Notes: generated by a model not told the origin, from the letters alone. A stretch of DNA of 64,000 bases from Acidobacteriota bacterium (GCA_013152385.1 JAADGL010000047.1:1-64000); one strand, 5' to 3'; shown: positions 16,072 through 24,929, numbered from the stretch's first letter. Numbers and translations: made by a program.

Positions 16072-16102
16072 GGAATTTCCTTTCAGTGTGGGGCCGGACA
16101 TG

Positions 16103-16130
16103 AAAAAAAGAGGGATTTCTCCCTCTTTTT
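16103..16130. terminator. Rho-independent terminator downstream of rpsT
   Basis: AAAAAGAGGGA and TCCCTCTTTTT form a perfect stem with a short loop, with a T run on the plus strand and A run before the stem, so it could work in both directions. It lies just after the rpsT stop on the minus strand and before the start of the YgjV-like gene. Confidence 0.8.
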
Positions 16131-16149
16131 CGTCCGATTGCGGTTAAAT

Positions 16150-16419
16150 TCAGTTTTGTGCGGCTTTGTTGATGAGTCGCGTCATTCTGGAAACGTAACG
16201 GGAGGCTGTGTTTTTATGAAGGATTCCCCGGTCGGATTTTTTCTGAATCAGGGATATCAGTTCGGGAAGAAAGCTTTTTGCTTCTTCAATCTGGTTTTCA
16301 TCTACAAATTTTCTCATTTTTTTCATTGCAGTCCGAATCTGAGATTTTGCCTGCCGATTCCGAAGTCTTCTTTTCAATGCCTGCCTGGCCCGCTTTTCTG
16401 CTGATTTATGGTTTGCCAT
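16150..16419 (-). CDS. rpsT: 30S ribosomal protein S20
   Basis: S20 binds 16S rRNA at the body of the small subunit. The 89-residue, Lys/Arg-rich helical protein opens with MANHKSAEKRARQALKRRLRNR, typical of S20, and ends with the usual LDKAA-type segment (INKAAQN). GGAG precedes the ATG. It is monocistronic: its own promoter lies at 16453-16481 and a strong terminator follows. The upstream neighbour miaA is divergent. Confidence 0.97.
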   Translation of the reverse strand: MANHKSAEKRARQALKRRLRNRQAKSQIRTAMKKMRKFVDENQIEEAKSFLPELISLIQKKSDRGILHKNTASRYVSRMTRLINKAAQN

Positions 16420-16452
16420 AACTCCTCCATTAGAGTTTTCTGTCAGGAAGAG

Positions 16453-16481
16453 AGTTTATGGGATTCGCTCTTCGAAGTCAA
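16453..16481 (-). promoter_or_regulatory. Promoter of rpsT
   Basis: On the minus strand TTGACT (16481-16476) and TAAACT (16458-16453) are 17 bases apart. Transcription would start near 16445, about 25 bases before the rpsT ATG. Confidence 0.7.
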
Positions 16482-16588
16482 CCTCTTTTCCAATGTTTTT
16501 TCCGTTTGTCACCCCATTGCCCGGGAGCCGGCATTTTCCGCCGGATTTAATGTTCCATGTGATAGACTATGAAAAGAGCAGGAGAATA

Positions 16589-17554
16589 ATGCAGCCGAGA
16601 GGGTTCTTCATGAAATTTGTGATTGTTATTACCGGCCCCACCGCCACCGGGAAGTCAAGGGCGGCACTGGAGCTTGCACGAAAACTGAACGGAGAAATCA
16701 TCAACGCGGATTCCATGCAGGTGTATCGTGGAATGGATATCGGGACCGCAAAGCCCGGAAAGGCGGAGCGGCTGGAGATTCCCCATCATTTGTATGATAT
16801 CTGCGACCCTTCCGAGCGATTTTCTGCCGGAACTTATCTGTCGCAGGCGGAGAAGGTGATTCGGGATATCCTTCAGCGGGGCAGACTTCCCATTGTGGTC
16901 GGGGGTACCGGGCTCTATACCCGTGCGCTTCTCACCGGCTTTTTTGAACAACCGGAAATGGATTCCACTGTGGAAGATTGTTTTCTGGTCACGCTCGGGC
17001 GGTTGGGGCCGGAATATTTGTTCCGGATGCTGCAAAAGGTGGATCCGGAATTTTCAGGAGGGATTTCTCCCAGAGATACCCAGCGGGTTCTCCGGGGACT
17101 TTCTTTTTATTTTTCCACCGGGAAAAAACTCAGTTCAATGTGGAAGAATACCCGCTCACCACTTCATGACCTGGATTTTATTGTGTTGGGGCTGACTGCG
17201 GAACGGAATCGTTTGTATGAGGCGATCAACCGCAGAGTGGAGCAGATGATGGCGGCAGGTTTTCCGGATGAGGTGAGGGGATTGATGGTCCGTTATCCGG
17301 ATAGAAATTTTCATGCTTTCAAGGCGATTGGTTACCGGGAGATGATGATGGCTGTGAATGGGGACATTTCAATGGAGGAGGCTGTGGAGCGGATTAAACG
17401 AAATACCCGCCGGTTTGCAAAGCGGCAGTTTACCTGGTTCAGGGGACAGACGGTCCAATGGTTTCAGACAGACCCTTTGGCCGGAAAGATTCCGGTTGCA
17501 GAAATCTATAATTTCATTAATATAAAGATAAGAAACGGGGGAGAGGAACTGTGA
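16589..17554 (+). CDS. miaA: tRNA dimethylallyltransferase
   Basis: MiaA adds a dimethylallyl group to N6 of A37 in tRNAs that read U-starting codons. The protein has the P-loop GPTATGKS, the NADSMQVYRGMDIGTAKP segment and VVGGTGLYTRAL, plus the C-terminal KRNTRRFAKRQFTWFRG that contacts tRNA. Two starts are possible: 16589 (AGGAG four bases upstream) and 16610 (AGAGGG six bases upstream); the choice changes only seven residues. It overlaps hfq by 4 bases (GTGA), and the miaA-hfq order is the one found in many Gram-negative bacteria. Confidence 0.95.
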   Translation: MQPRGFFMKFVIVITGPTATGKSRAALELARKLNGEIINADSMQVYRGMDIGTAKPGKAERLEIPHHLYDICDPSERFSAGTYLSQAEKVIRDILQRGRLPIVVGGTGLYTRALLTGFFEQPEMDSTVEDCFLVTLGRLGPEYLFRMLQKVDPEFSGGISPRDTQRVLRGLSFYFSTGKKLSSMWKNTRSPLHDLDFIVLGLTAERNRLYEAINRRVEQMMAAGFPDEVRGLMVRYPDRNFHAFKAIGYREMMMAVNGDISMEEAVERIKRNTRRFAKRQFTWFRGQTVQWFQTDPLAGKIPVAEIYNFINIKIRNGGEEL

Positions 17555-17784
17555 TTGAATCAAAAGCCACGCCAATCAATATTCAGGACGATTTCCTGAA
17601 TCGTATCCGCAGAGAGAAACTGGGAATCCATATTTTTCTGGTCAACGGCAAAAAACTTGTGGGGAAGGTGAAAGCGTTTGACCGTTTTACCGTTCAGCTG
17701 GTAAACGGGAGTTCCGAACAGCTTGTTTTCAAACACGCCATTGCGAGTATTATGATTGCGACCTCGGGGATGCAGCATGACTGA
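17551..17784 (+). CDS. hfq: RNA chaperone Hfq
   Basis: Hfq is a hexameric Sm-like RNA-binding protein that pairs small RNAs with mRNAs. The 77-residue protein has the Sm1 region (IHIFLVNGKKLVGKVKAFDRF) and the Sm2 signature LVFKHAIASI, where the YKHA-type motif reads FKHA. The C-terminal tail is short. The start is GTG, overlapping the miaA stop, with GGGGGAGAGG upstream. The crp-like gene starts 8 bases before the hfq stop. Confidence 0.95.
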   Translation: MIESKATPINIQDDFLNRIRREKLGIHIFLVNGKKLVGKVKAFDRFTVQLVNGSSEQLVFKHAIASIMIATSGMQHD

Positions 17785-18478
17785 GTTAAAGAAACTGGAT
17801 CTGATTCGGAAGATTCTGATTTTTTCTGATTTGGATACCGACAATCTTCGGGATGTCCTCCGTCATTGCCATGAGATTCAAGTGGGGAAGAATGAAGTGA
17901 TTGTCAGTGAAAACGCGCCTGGCGACGCGCTCTATGTGATTGTGGACGGGGAAGTGAAGGTGACGATGATTTCAAACGAGGGAAAGGAGATTATCCTTTC
18001 TACCCTGCGGGGCGGGGATTTTTTCGGGGAGATGAGTCTGCTGGACGGATCCACCCGATCTGCAAATGTCATCAGTATTTCGGCGGCTTCCCTTTTAAAG
18101 TTGTCCCGGAGTGATTTTCTCAATCAGATTCTTCCCAATCCGGATATTGCAGCGGGAATTCTTGCGGTGCTGTCCAAAAGGCTCCGGGCGGCGAATGAAC
18201 GGATCAGCAACCTGATTTCGCTGGATGCTTTTGACCGCCTGGCCCGTTATTTTCAGCGGGAGGCGGCAATGAAGGGGCGGGCGCTCATTGACGGAAGCGT
18301 TGTATTTGAACGTCTGCCGCAAAGTGATATTGCGGCGACCATCGGAAGTTCGAGGGAGACGGTTACCCGGATGATCCGGGAAATGGTGGAGCTGGGTTAT
18401 ATTGCCGTTTCGGGGCGCAGTATTATTCTGAAACGGGATTATGATGAAAAACTATCAATACGGCATGGGCAATCATGA
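17777..18478 (+). CDS. Crp/Fnr-family transcription regulator
   Basis: This 233-residue regulator has a cyclic-nucleotide-binding domain (about 20-130) followed by a winged helix-turn-helix (SDIAATIGSSRETVTRMIREMVELGYIAV, about 185-215). The phosphate-binding cassette reads GEMSLLDGSTRSANV, with the Glu and Arg that grip cyclic nucleotide, so cAMP or a related ligand is plausible. There is no N-terminal Cys cluster, which argues against an Fnr-type oxygen sensor. The gene overlaps hfq and the following PilZ gene, suggesting the four-gene run is read as one message. Confidence 0.88.
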   Translation: MTELKKLDLIRKILIFSDLDTDNLRDVLRHCHEIQVGKNEVIVSENAPGDALYVIVDGEVKVTMISNEGKEIILSTLRGGDFFGEMSLLDGSTRSANVISISAASLLKLSRSDFLNQILPNPDIAAGILAVLSKRLRAANERISNLISLDAFDRLARYFQREAAMKGRALIDGSVVFERLPQSDIAATIGSSRETVTRMIREMVELGYIAVSGRSIILKRDYDEKLSIRHGQS

Positions 18479-18858
18479 ATATGAAAGAAAAATTTTCAAA
18501 TCAGCGGGCCTGCATCCGTCTGGATTCTCAGATTCAGGTGGATTTTTCTCTGGATGATGAAGTCAGTATTCTGTATTCCTACAATTTGAGTCTGGACGGG
18601 ATGTTTTTGGAAACGGTGCGTCCCTACCCGGAGGGGACACGCTTTGCTATCCGTTTTAACCTTCCGGGTTCTTCCAAGACAATTCATGCGGTGGTGGAAG
18701 TGGTGTATAGCCTTGAAGAAACCCCGGATGAAGGGGAATGGCAGCTCCCGGGCATGGGGGTGCATTTTGTGGCCCTGGACGAGGATGACCGGGAGTTGAT
18801 TGCAACCTTCCTGAGCGAAGAAGAGCGTATCTCCGAGAGAAAAGAAACGGAAGATTAA
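18475..18858 (+). CDS. PilZ-domain protein
   Basis: This 127-residue protein has a PilZ fold: an N-terminal QRACIRLD segment (the Arg pair that binds c-di-GMP), NLSLDGMFLET, and LPGMGVHFVALDEDDR. It resembles the short PilZ proteins common in delta-proteobacteria and acidobacteria that affect motility and polysaccharide. The spacing of the two Args (R-x-x-x-R) fits c-di-GMP binding. It overlaps the crp-like gene by 4 bases. Type IV pilus motor genes lie 4 kb downstream, and a second PilZ protein lies at 36755. Confidence 0.85.
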   Translation: MNMKEKFSNQRACIRLDSQIQVDFSLDDEVSILYSYNLSLDGMFLETVRPYPEGTRFAIRFNLPGSSKTIHAVVEVVYSLEETPDEGEWQLPGMGVHFVALDEDDRELIATFLSEEERISERKETED

Positions 18859-18865
18859 ATAAAAA

Positions 18866-19354
18866 TCAGCGGGTAAATTCTCCGTAAATCTTTGATGTGT
18901 CGATTTTTGTCTCGGCTGATGTTTCTTTGCCTTTCCAGAACATAAGCATGTTCAGCGTTCTTTTGAATATCCCCGGACGCTGTTCCTGAATCGGCCGTGT
19001 CGTTTCCGAATATTTTAAAACGGCAAAGACCAGTGCGGTTTGATTTTTTTCCGGATCAAAAGTAAAGTTGCGGATCGGCTGTTCGAAAATGTACCAGTTG
19101 GAGACAATGCGGATGTGATGCATGCCCGGTTTCAGGTTGTGAATCTGAAGGAGCCTGCCCCGCGCGGGGGCCGCTACCGGAACTTCTGTTCCATCTATGG
19201 AAAGACTGAATGAATGTTTGATTTTCTTGGAAAAATACAGTACCAGAGTGTGATTCTGAACACCGATCATTTGCATTTTACTGACTTTGAAAGGCCCGCA
19301 GGCAGTTGCGGAAAAAAGAGCAATCACTACTATCAGCATGATGTGTTTCTTCAC
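18866..19354 (-). CDS. Predicted lipoprotein of unknown function
   Basis: I do not recognise this family. The N-terminus is a lipoprotein signal with a lipobox ending SATAC (Cys near residue 19). Residues 25-115 are beta-rich and contain LSIDGTEVPV and LKPGMHHIRIVSNWYIFEQPI, resembling a PEGA-like or carbohydrate-surface beta sandwich. The last 50 residues are polar. The GTG at 19354 is chosen because GGAGG lies 5 bases upstream; the ATG four codons earlier would place the ribosome site inside the gene. It converges with the PilZ gene. Confidence 0.65.
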   Translation of the reverse strand: MKKHIMLIVVIALFSATACGPFKVSKMQMIGVQNHTLVLYFSKKIKHSFSLSIDGTEVPVAAPARGRLLQIHNLKPGMHHIRIVSNWYIFEQPIRNFTFDPEKNQTALVFAVLKYSETTRPIQEQRPGIFKRTLNMLMFWKGKETSAETKIDTSKIYGEFTR

Positions 19355-19520
19355 AGTCACCTCCATGAATGGAATATAGCACAGCCCTTTTACGTTGTAA
19401 ATCTGTGAACTGGAATTGCGGCTTGAATCGGATGTTTTACGGCGGGAATTTTCTGAATTCGATTGTTTTTCTTATCTGTTTTTCAACACCGGTATCTGTT
19501 TTTGAAATTCGCCTTGTGAA

Positions 19521-19549
19521 TTTACTTGGGCAGTATTTTCGGGTATACT
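19521..19549 (+). promoter_or_regulatory. Promoter directly upstream of the PASTA gene, apparently leaderless
   Basis: TTTACT (19521-19526) and TATACT (19544-19549) are 17 bases apart. The expected transcription start (about 19556) lies within 3 bases of the ATG at 19559, and no Shine-Dalgarno sequence is present, so the mRNA may be leaderless. Confidence 0.6.
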
Positions 19550-19558
19550 TCAGTGGAT

Positions 19559-20287
19559 ATGAAAAAGCTGTTGATTGTTGCGGGTTATTTTGTTCTGGCG
19601 GGGCTTGTGTTTGCTGCGGCCCTGTGGTTTACGCTGGTTTCGGCTGTTCGGGGCGGCGTGGTTACCGTACCGGATGTGACCGGTGTGCCTCTTTCTGTTG
19701 CCGAGCGGAGACTGGAAAAGGCCGGGCTTCACGGTTCGGCAAAAGACAATCAGACCGTATATTCAGACTTTGTCAAGCTGGGGGCGGTGGCAATTCAGGA
19801 TCCGCCTGCGGGAAGTAAGGTGAAGCCGGCACGTATTGTGGATCTTGTTTTAAGCCGGGGGTCCAAGCGGGAAGTCATTCCGGATTTGTCCGGCCTTTCC
19901 CTTCCGGATGCGGCTGAAATGATCAGCACCTATCAGTTGAGGTTGACAGGGGTTGCACGGGCCTTTGATGACAGGACGGAAGGGACGGTGATCTCACAGG
20001 CTCCGACAGCGGGAAGTTCGGGAATTGTGGACAACCGGGTTAAACTGCTGGTCAGCCGCGGAAAACAGCCGTTGGCTTTTTTGATGCCGGACTTTCGGGG
20101 CCAACTGTTGACCCGGGTCAAAAAGAAATTGAACAGGCGGGGGATTCGTTATATTGTCAAGACTTTTGCGAATCAGATAGAGGATGAGAATGTCCTTTTT
20201 GTGAAAGAGCAGTATCCTCTCCCCGGATATCGGGTGTTTTCAGAGCAGACAATCACACTTCAGGTGGTGAAAAGGGAGGCATTTTGA
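19559..20287 (+). CDS. Membrane-anchored protein with three PASTA domains
   Basis: This 242-residue protein has one N-terminal membrane segment (about 5-28) and then three PASTA repeats (about 35-100, 103-170 and 175-240), each with a V/I-P-D-x-x-G-x-x-L/x-x-A pattern. PASTA domains bind muropeptides or beta-lactams in Ser/Thr kinases and penicillin-binding proteins; here no kinase or transpeptidase domain is attached. The extracytoplasmic repeats may sense or bind peptidoglycan. It overlaps rpe by 4 bases and appears to be the first gene of the PASTA-rpe-bamD run. Confidence 0.85.
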   Translation: MKKLLIVAGYFVLAGLVFAAALWFTLVSAVRGGVVTVPDVTGVPLSVAERRLEKAGLHGSAKDNQTVYSDFVKLGAVAIQDPPAGSKVKPARIVDLVLSRGSKREVIPDLSGLSLPDAAEMISTYQLRLTGVARAFDDRTEGTVISQAPTAGSSGIVDNRVKLLVSRGKQPLAFLMPDFRGQLLTRVKKKLNRRGIRYIVKTFANQIEDENVLFVKEQYPLPGYRVFSEQTITLQVVKREAF

Positions 20288-20946
20288 AACTGATTTCTCC
20301 ATCCATTTTGTCAGCTGATTTTACAAAATTGGGAGAGCAGCTGAACCTCCTGATGCTGGCGGGAATGAAGTATGTCCATGTGGATGTTATGGATGGGCAT
20401 TTTGTTCCGAATATTACAATCGGGCCGATGATTTGCCGGGCTGTAAAACGCGCGGTTCCGGAAGCAAAGATGGATGTTCATCTGATGATTGAAAATCCCG
20501 GTGACTATATTGAGGTTTTTGCCGAAACATGCCCGGAAATTATCTACGTTCATGCGGAAGCGGAACCGCATCTGGACCGTGTTCTGGGACAAATCCGGCA
20601 GATGGGGGTTCGGACGGGGGTTGTTTTGAATCCTGCTACTCCCCTTTGTTTCCTCGAAGAGGTTTTGCCGATTGTGGACGCTGTTCTGCTGATGTCGGTG
20701 AATCCGGGGTTTGGGGGGCAATCATTCATTCCTTATTGCCTGGAAAAGATCGGCCGGCTGAATGCCCTCCGCGCCGATGGCGGCTTTTCGTTTATTATTG
20801 CCGTGGACGGAGGGGTTACGGGGGAAAACATCAGCCAGATAGCGCTTGCCGGAGCAAACCTGATTGTGGCGGGTTCGGCTGTTTTTAAAGGAGAACCGGA
20901 TAAAAATTTCAGGGAATTAACACAGATTTTGAATAGAACGAGGTGA
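20284..20946 (+). CDS. rpe: Ribulose-phosphate 3-epimerase
   Basis: Rpe interconverts ribulose 5-phosphate and xylulose 5-phosphate in the pentose phosphate pathway. The 220-residue TIM barrel has ISPSILSADF, VDVMDGHFVPNITIG, MDVHLMIENP, SVNPGFGGQSF and VDGGV, including the metal-binding His and Asp pairs. The start is TTG within a 4-base overlap with the PASTA gene stop, preceded by GGGAGG. It lies 3 bases upstream of the bamD-like gene. Confidence 0.95.
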   Translation: MKLISPSILSADFTKLGEQLNLLMLAGMKYVHVDVMDGHFVPNITIGPMICRAVKRAVPEAKMDVHLMIENPGDYIEVFAETCPEIIYVHAEAEPHLDRVLGQIRQMGVRTGVVLNPATPLCFLEEVLPIVDAVLLMSVNPGFGGQSFIPYCLEKIGRLNALRADGGFSFIIAVDGGVTGENISQIALAGANLIVAGSAVFKGEPDKNFRELTQILNRTR

Positions 20947-20949
20947 TAT

Positions 20950-21852
20950 ATGCGTAAGTTGTGGTTTGTTTGTGTGCTTTTCACTCTGTTGCTGTTTAGT
21001 GCCGGCTGCAAAAAGAAAGTGAATGACTCATTGATGAAAGGGCAGAAAGAAGTGCCGGTTTCCACTATTTATCAGGAGGGGCTGAGTTATCTTGCCAGTG
21101 GCAGATATACCCGGGCCAGGAGTTTTTTTCAGCTGATTATTGACAACGCACCAAATTCGAAAGAGTTTGCCGATGCAAAACTGGGTGTTGCGGATTCCGA
21201 GTTTTTTGATCTTGAAACCGGGCCTGCCGAAGCGTTAACCGATTATCAGTCATTCCTTGTGTATTTCCCCAAAAGCAAACGGGCGCCTTATGCGCAGTAT
21301 ATGGTTGGAATGTGCTATTATTCGCAGATTTCAAGCCCGGATAGGGATCAGTCTTTTTCCCGTGAGGCGATCACGGCTTTTGAAGAACTTCGCCGGAAAT
21401 ATCCCGATTCCCCCTACAGTAAACTCAGTGAAGAAAAAATTCGGCTGTGTTGGGACCGGTTGGCTGAACATGAATTCGGAGTGGGTGTATTTTATTATAA
21501 AGTGCATAGTTATCTGTCGGCTGCCGGACGTTTTCAATATCTTCTGGATCACTATATTCAATATCTGACAAAAGAGGGGAAAGAAAAGACCTATTATTTC
21601 TACGGAAGATCTTTGTTTGAAATGACCCGGTATGACGAGGCGGCTCGCTACTACCGCCTTTTATTGAAAGAGTTTCCCCAGACCCTTTACCGTGATCAGG
21701 TTAGTTCGGAACTCGCTGAAATTGAAAGTGGGAAGTTACAGCGTGAGAAGGAAGCAAAGATTAAAGCATTCAAAGAGAAGATGAAAGAGATGAGGGAGAA
21801 GGAACTGGAGAGAGAAGGTAAGGGGCACAAGAGAAAGAAGCCGGTTAAATAA
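20950..21852 (+). CDS. bamD: Outer membrane assembly lipoprotein BamD
   Basis: BamD is a TPR lipoprotein of the beta-barrel assembly machine. The signal ends in the lipobox FSAGC (Cys near residue 20). Residues 40-250 hold about five TPR-like helix pairs, including the typical Y-x-x-A-x-x-x-F-x-x-x-I/L pattern (RYTRARSFFQLIID; DEAARYYRLLLKEFP). The last 45 residues are a strongly charged Lys/Glu helix not typical of E. coli BamD. It supports a Gram-negative envelope. The 18 bases to the next gene include a GGGAG. Confidence 0.85.
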   Translation: MRKLWFVCVLFTLLLFSAGCKKKVNDSLMKGQKEVPVSTIYQEGLSYLASGRYTRARSFFQLIIDNAPNSKEFADAKLGVADSEFFDLETGPAEALTDYQSFLVYFPKSKRAPYAQYMVGMCYYSQISSPDRDQSFSREAITAFEELRRKYPDSPYSKLSEEKIRLCWDRLAEHEFGVGVFYYKVHSYLSAAGRFQYLLDHYIQYLTKEGKEKTYYFYGRSLFEMTRYDEAARYYRLLLKEFPQTLYRDQVSSELAEIESGKLQREKEAKIKAFKEKMKEMREKELEREGKGHKRKKPVK

Positions 21853-21870
21853 GGGAACTCGGGAGAGAAA

Positions 21871-23049
21871 ATGCTGGAGTTTGTTGATTTTGCCGGGGTG
21901 GAGGGTTTACTCCGGCCCGAAGAAAGAATGGTTTATGATACTGTCCACGCTTTTGTTAAGGATCGGGTAAAACCAAATATCGCTGCTGATTTTGAGGCTG
22001 GGGTGTTTCCCCTCCATCTGGTTTCTGAAATGGGTGAACTGGGATTCCTGGGGCCAACACTGAAGGAATATGGCGGCGCGGGATTGTCCGATGTGGCGTA
22101 TGGGCTTATCAATCAGGAATTGGAACGGGGAGACAGCGGGCTTAGAAGTTTCGCTTCTGTTCAGAGCTCGCTGGTGATTTACCCCATCTATGCTTTTGGT
22201 TCCGGAGAACAGAAGGCCCGGTTCCTTCCGAAGTTGATTCGGGGTGAAATTGTCGGTTGCTTTGGATTGACAGAGCCGGATTTCGGCTCCAATCCCGGTG
22301 GTATGCGGACCCGTGCTGTGAAATCGGGGGACAAATGGCTGTTGAATGGTTCCAAGATGTGGATTACAAATGGTTCCATTGCGGATGTGGCGGTTGTATG
22401 GGCAGCTACAAATGACGGGATCCGGGGTTTTCTGGTGGAAAAGGGGATGAAGGGATTTTCCGCCCCGGAGATCAGGCATAAAATGAGCCTTCGGGCTTCC
22501 GTAACATCGGAATTGATTTTTGAGGATGTGGAGGTGCCGGATGAGAACTGTCTCCCCGGAGCCCTGGGGTTAAAGTTCCCCCTGATGTGCTTGACACAGG
22601 CACGTTATGGTATCGGCTGGGGTGCACTGGGGGCGGCGATGGATTGTTATGAGACGGCGGTGTCGTACGCAAAAAGCCGAATTCAATTTAATGTTCCCAT
22701 TGCCCGGTTTCAGTTGGTGCAGGCAAAATTGGCAAAAATGTTGACAGAAATTACCAAAGCTCAGCTCCTGGCGCTTCAAGTTGGACGTTTGAAGGATGAA
22801 GGCCACGCAAAACATTATCAGATTTCCATGTTGAAGATGAATAATGTCGGTGTGGCGCTTGATATTGCCAGAGAGGCACGGGACATTCTGGGCGCAAACG
22901 GAATATCTCTGGAATATCCGGTTTTCCGCCATATGTGCAATCTGGAGTCGGTAAAAACCTACGAGGGGACAGAGGATATTCATAGATTGGTTCTCGGGCA
23001 GTATATCACGGGGATTCCTGCATTTGAGCCGGGAAAAGTGCAGGGGTGA
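21871..23049 (+). CDS. gcdH: Acyl-CoA dehydrogenase, glutaryl-CoA dehydrogenase type
   Basis: This 392-residue flavoprotein resembles glutaryl-CoA dehydrogenase more than other acyl-CoA dehydrogenases: RSFASVQSSLVIYPIYAFGS, CFGLTEPDFGSNPGGMRTRA and the catalytic Glu365 in KTYEGTEDIH are all diagnostic. It would convert glutaryl-CoA to crotonyl-CoA (or only oxidise it to glutaconyl-CoA) in Lys or Trp breakdown, passing electrons to ETF. No other genes of that pathway are adjacent. It may be cotranscribed with bamD. Confidence 0.88.
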   Translation: MLEFVDFAGVEGLLRPEERMVYDTVHAFVKDRVKPNIAADFEAGVFPLHLVSEMGELGFLGPTLKEYGGAGLSDVAYGLINQELERGDSGLRSFASVQSSLVIYPIYAFGSGEQKARFLPKLIRGEIVGCFGLTEPDFGSNPGGMRTRAVKSGDKWLLNGSKMWITNGSIADVAVVWAATNDGIRGFLVEKGMKGFSAPEIRHKMSLRASVTSELIFEDVEVPDENCLPGALGLKFPLMCLTQARYGIGWGALGAAMDCYETAVSYAKSRIQFNVPIARFQLVQAKLAKMLTEITKAQLLALQVGRLKDEGHAKHYQISMLKMNNVGVALDIAREARDILGANGISLEYPVFRHMCNLESVKTYEGTEDIHRLVLGQYITGIPAFEPGKVQG

Positions 23050-23213
23050 GAAGTGAAAACGATGCGCTTTTCATTGTTAATTTCTTTGTCGGAAAGTTTG
23101 AAGATGTTTAATTTTTCGGGTGATTCGAATTTTGTTTCAAATAAAGAGGTTGACATTTCAAGTTTGCTTTTTTAAGCTGTTTATAAATAAAAGGAAAGCG
23201 GGTGTAAAAACCG

Positions 23214-24929
23214 ATGGTAATGAAACTTGGTGACATGTTGTTGGATGCAGGCTTAATCCAGAAAAAACAGCTGGAGGAAGCATTGAGTGTGCAGAAGACC
23301 GAGGGTGGGCGTCTGGGATTTATTCTGACGAAGCTTGGTTTTGTCAGTGATGAAGAAATTACCAGTTTTCTCAGCCGCCAATACGGTATTCCTGCGGTCA
23401 ATCTGGATCATTTTGAAATCAGCGAGGATGTGATCAAGCGAATACCTGTGGATGTGGCACAGCGGTATTCGATCATTCCCCTGAGCCGAACGGGTTCTAC
23501 TTTGACGGTGGCAATCGCCGATCCGACGAATATTTATGCGCTGGATGACCTTAAATTTATCACAAATCTGAATATTGAACCGGTTGTGGCATCAGAGTAT
23601 TCCATTCGCAAGGCAATTGAAAAATACTATGAGACCGAGTCCGCGATGGAACTCCGGAAGGTGATGGAAGATCTCGCAGAGATTGATGAAGAAGAGCTTG
23701 AAGTAATTGAGGATGATGATGACCTGGATATTGAGAGCCTGGAAGCTTCCAGTGTGGAAGCGCCTGTCGTCCGGTTGGTCAATTCAATTCTGACCGATGC
23801 GGTTCGAAGAGGGGTTAGTGATATCCATGTGGAGCCTTATGAAAAGGAATTGAGAATCCGGTTCAGAATTGATGGTATTCTTCATGAGATTATGAAACCG
23901 CCTTTAAAAATGCGGGATGCCATCTGTTCCAGAATCAAAATTATGTCCAAGCTGGATATTGCGGAAAAACGCCTTCCTCAGGACGGCCGGATTAAACTTA
24001 AAATGAAACTGGAAGGAAAGCGCAAGGAGCTGGATTTCCGTGTTTCCGTTCTGCCCACACTGTTCGGCGAAAAAATTGTCATGCGGATTCTGGATTCGGA
24101 TATGCTCATGCTGGACATGACAAAGCTGGGATTTGAGCCGGAAAGCCTGGAGACTTTCCAAACAGAGGTGACAAAGCCGTACGGTATGGTGCTGGTTACC
24201 GGCCCTACCGGCAGCGGAAAAACCAATACACTTTATTCCTCCATCAGCCTGCTCAATAAGCCGGAAACAAACATTATGACAGCGGAAGATCCGGTTGAAT
24301 TTAATTTGAAAGGAATCAACCAGGTAAATGTCAGAGAAGAAATCGGGTTGACTTTCGCCGCGGCCCTCCGTTCTTTTTTGCGCCAGGACCCGAATATTGT
24401 TCTTGTGGGTGAGATTCGTGATTTTGAAACTGCGGAAATTGCCATTAAAGCGGCATTGACCGGCCACCTGGTGTTGTCTACATTGCATACCAATGATGCC
24501 CCCAGTACCATCAGCCGTCTGATGAACATGGGAATTGAGCCTTTTCTTGTGGCAACTTCGGTAAACCTGATCTGTGCTCAGCGCCTGGTGCGGAGGGTTT
24601 GTACCCAATGTAAGGAAGAGATCAAAATACCGAAAAAAACCCTGCTTGGAATCGGCTACACTGAAGAAGAAGTTGACAAAATCAAGGTTTTTAAAGGCAC
24701 GGGTTGCGACCGTTGCAGTGGAACCGGTTACAAAGGCCGTGTGGGACTCTATGAAGTCATGCAGATTACCGATGAGATGAGGGAATTGGTTTTGAGCGGC
24801 GCAACGGCAATGGATTTACGGCATCAGGCGGTCAAAGACGGAATGATCACCCTTCGCCGCAGCGGGTTGATCAAAATCATGAACGGATTGACAACGATTG
24901 ATGAAGTTTTGCGGGAAACCGTCCTGTAA
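23214..24929 (+). CDS. pilB: Type IV pilus extension ATPase PilB
   Basis: PilB is the hexameric motor that drives pilin assembly. The 571-residue protein has the N-terminal MshE-type domain (LGDMLLDAGLIQKKQLEEAL; LSRQYGIPAVNL), the N2 domain with DIHVEPYEKELRIRFRIDG, a Walker A GPTGSGKT near residue 330, the Asp box EDPVEFNLKGI, the His box LSTLHTND, and the zinc tetracysteine region (CTQC ... CDRCSGTGY). MshE-type N domains can bind c-di-GMP, which fits the two PilZ genes nearby. It is the first gene of pilB-pilT-pilC-pilS-pilR; a TTGACA lies at 23150-23155 but with no good -10 at the right distance. Confidence 0.95.
   Translation: MVMKLGDMLLDAGLIQKKQLEEALSVQKTEGGRLGFILTKLGFVSDEEITSFLSRQYGIPAVNLDHFEISEDVIKRIPVDVAQRYSIIPLSRTGSTLTVAIADPTNIYALDDLKFITNLNIEPVVASEYSIRKAIEKYYETESAMELRKVMEDLAEIDEEELEVIEDDDDLDIESLEASSVEAPVVRLVNSILTDAVRRGVSDIHVEPYEKELRIRFRIDGILHEIMKPPLKMRDAICSRIKIMSKLDIAEKRLPQDGRIKLKMKLEGKRKELDFRVSVLPTLFGEKIVMRILDSDMLMLDMTKLGFEPESLETFQTEVTKPYGMVLVTGPTGSGKTNTLYSSISLLNKPETNIMTAEDPVEFNLKGINQVNVREEIGLTFAAALRSFLRQDPNIVLVGEIRDFETAEIAIKAALTGHLVLSTLHTNDAPSTISRLMNMGIEPFLVATSVNLICAQRLVRRVCTQCKEEIKIPKKTLLGIGYTEEEVDKIKVFKGTGCDRCSGTGYKGRVGLYEVMQITDEMRELVLSGATAMDLRHQAVKDGMITLRRSGLIKIMNGLTTIDEVLRETVL

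Noticed and set aside
23150-23178. TTGACA upstream of pilB as a sigma-70 or sigma-54 promoter
   Set aside because: The -10 at 17 bases is TAAGCT (poor), and the GG/GC spacing of sigma-54 does not fit. A promoter probably exists here but I cannot place it.
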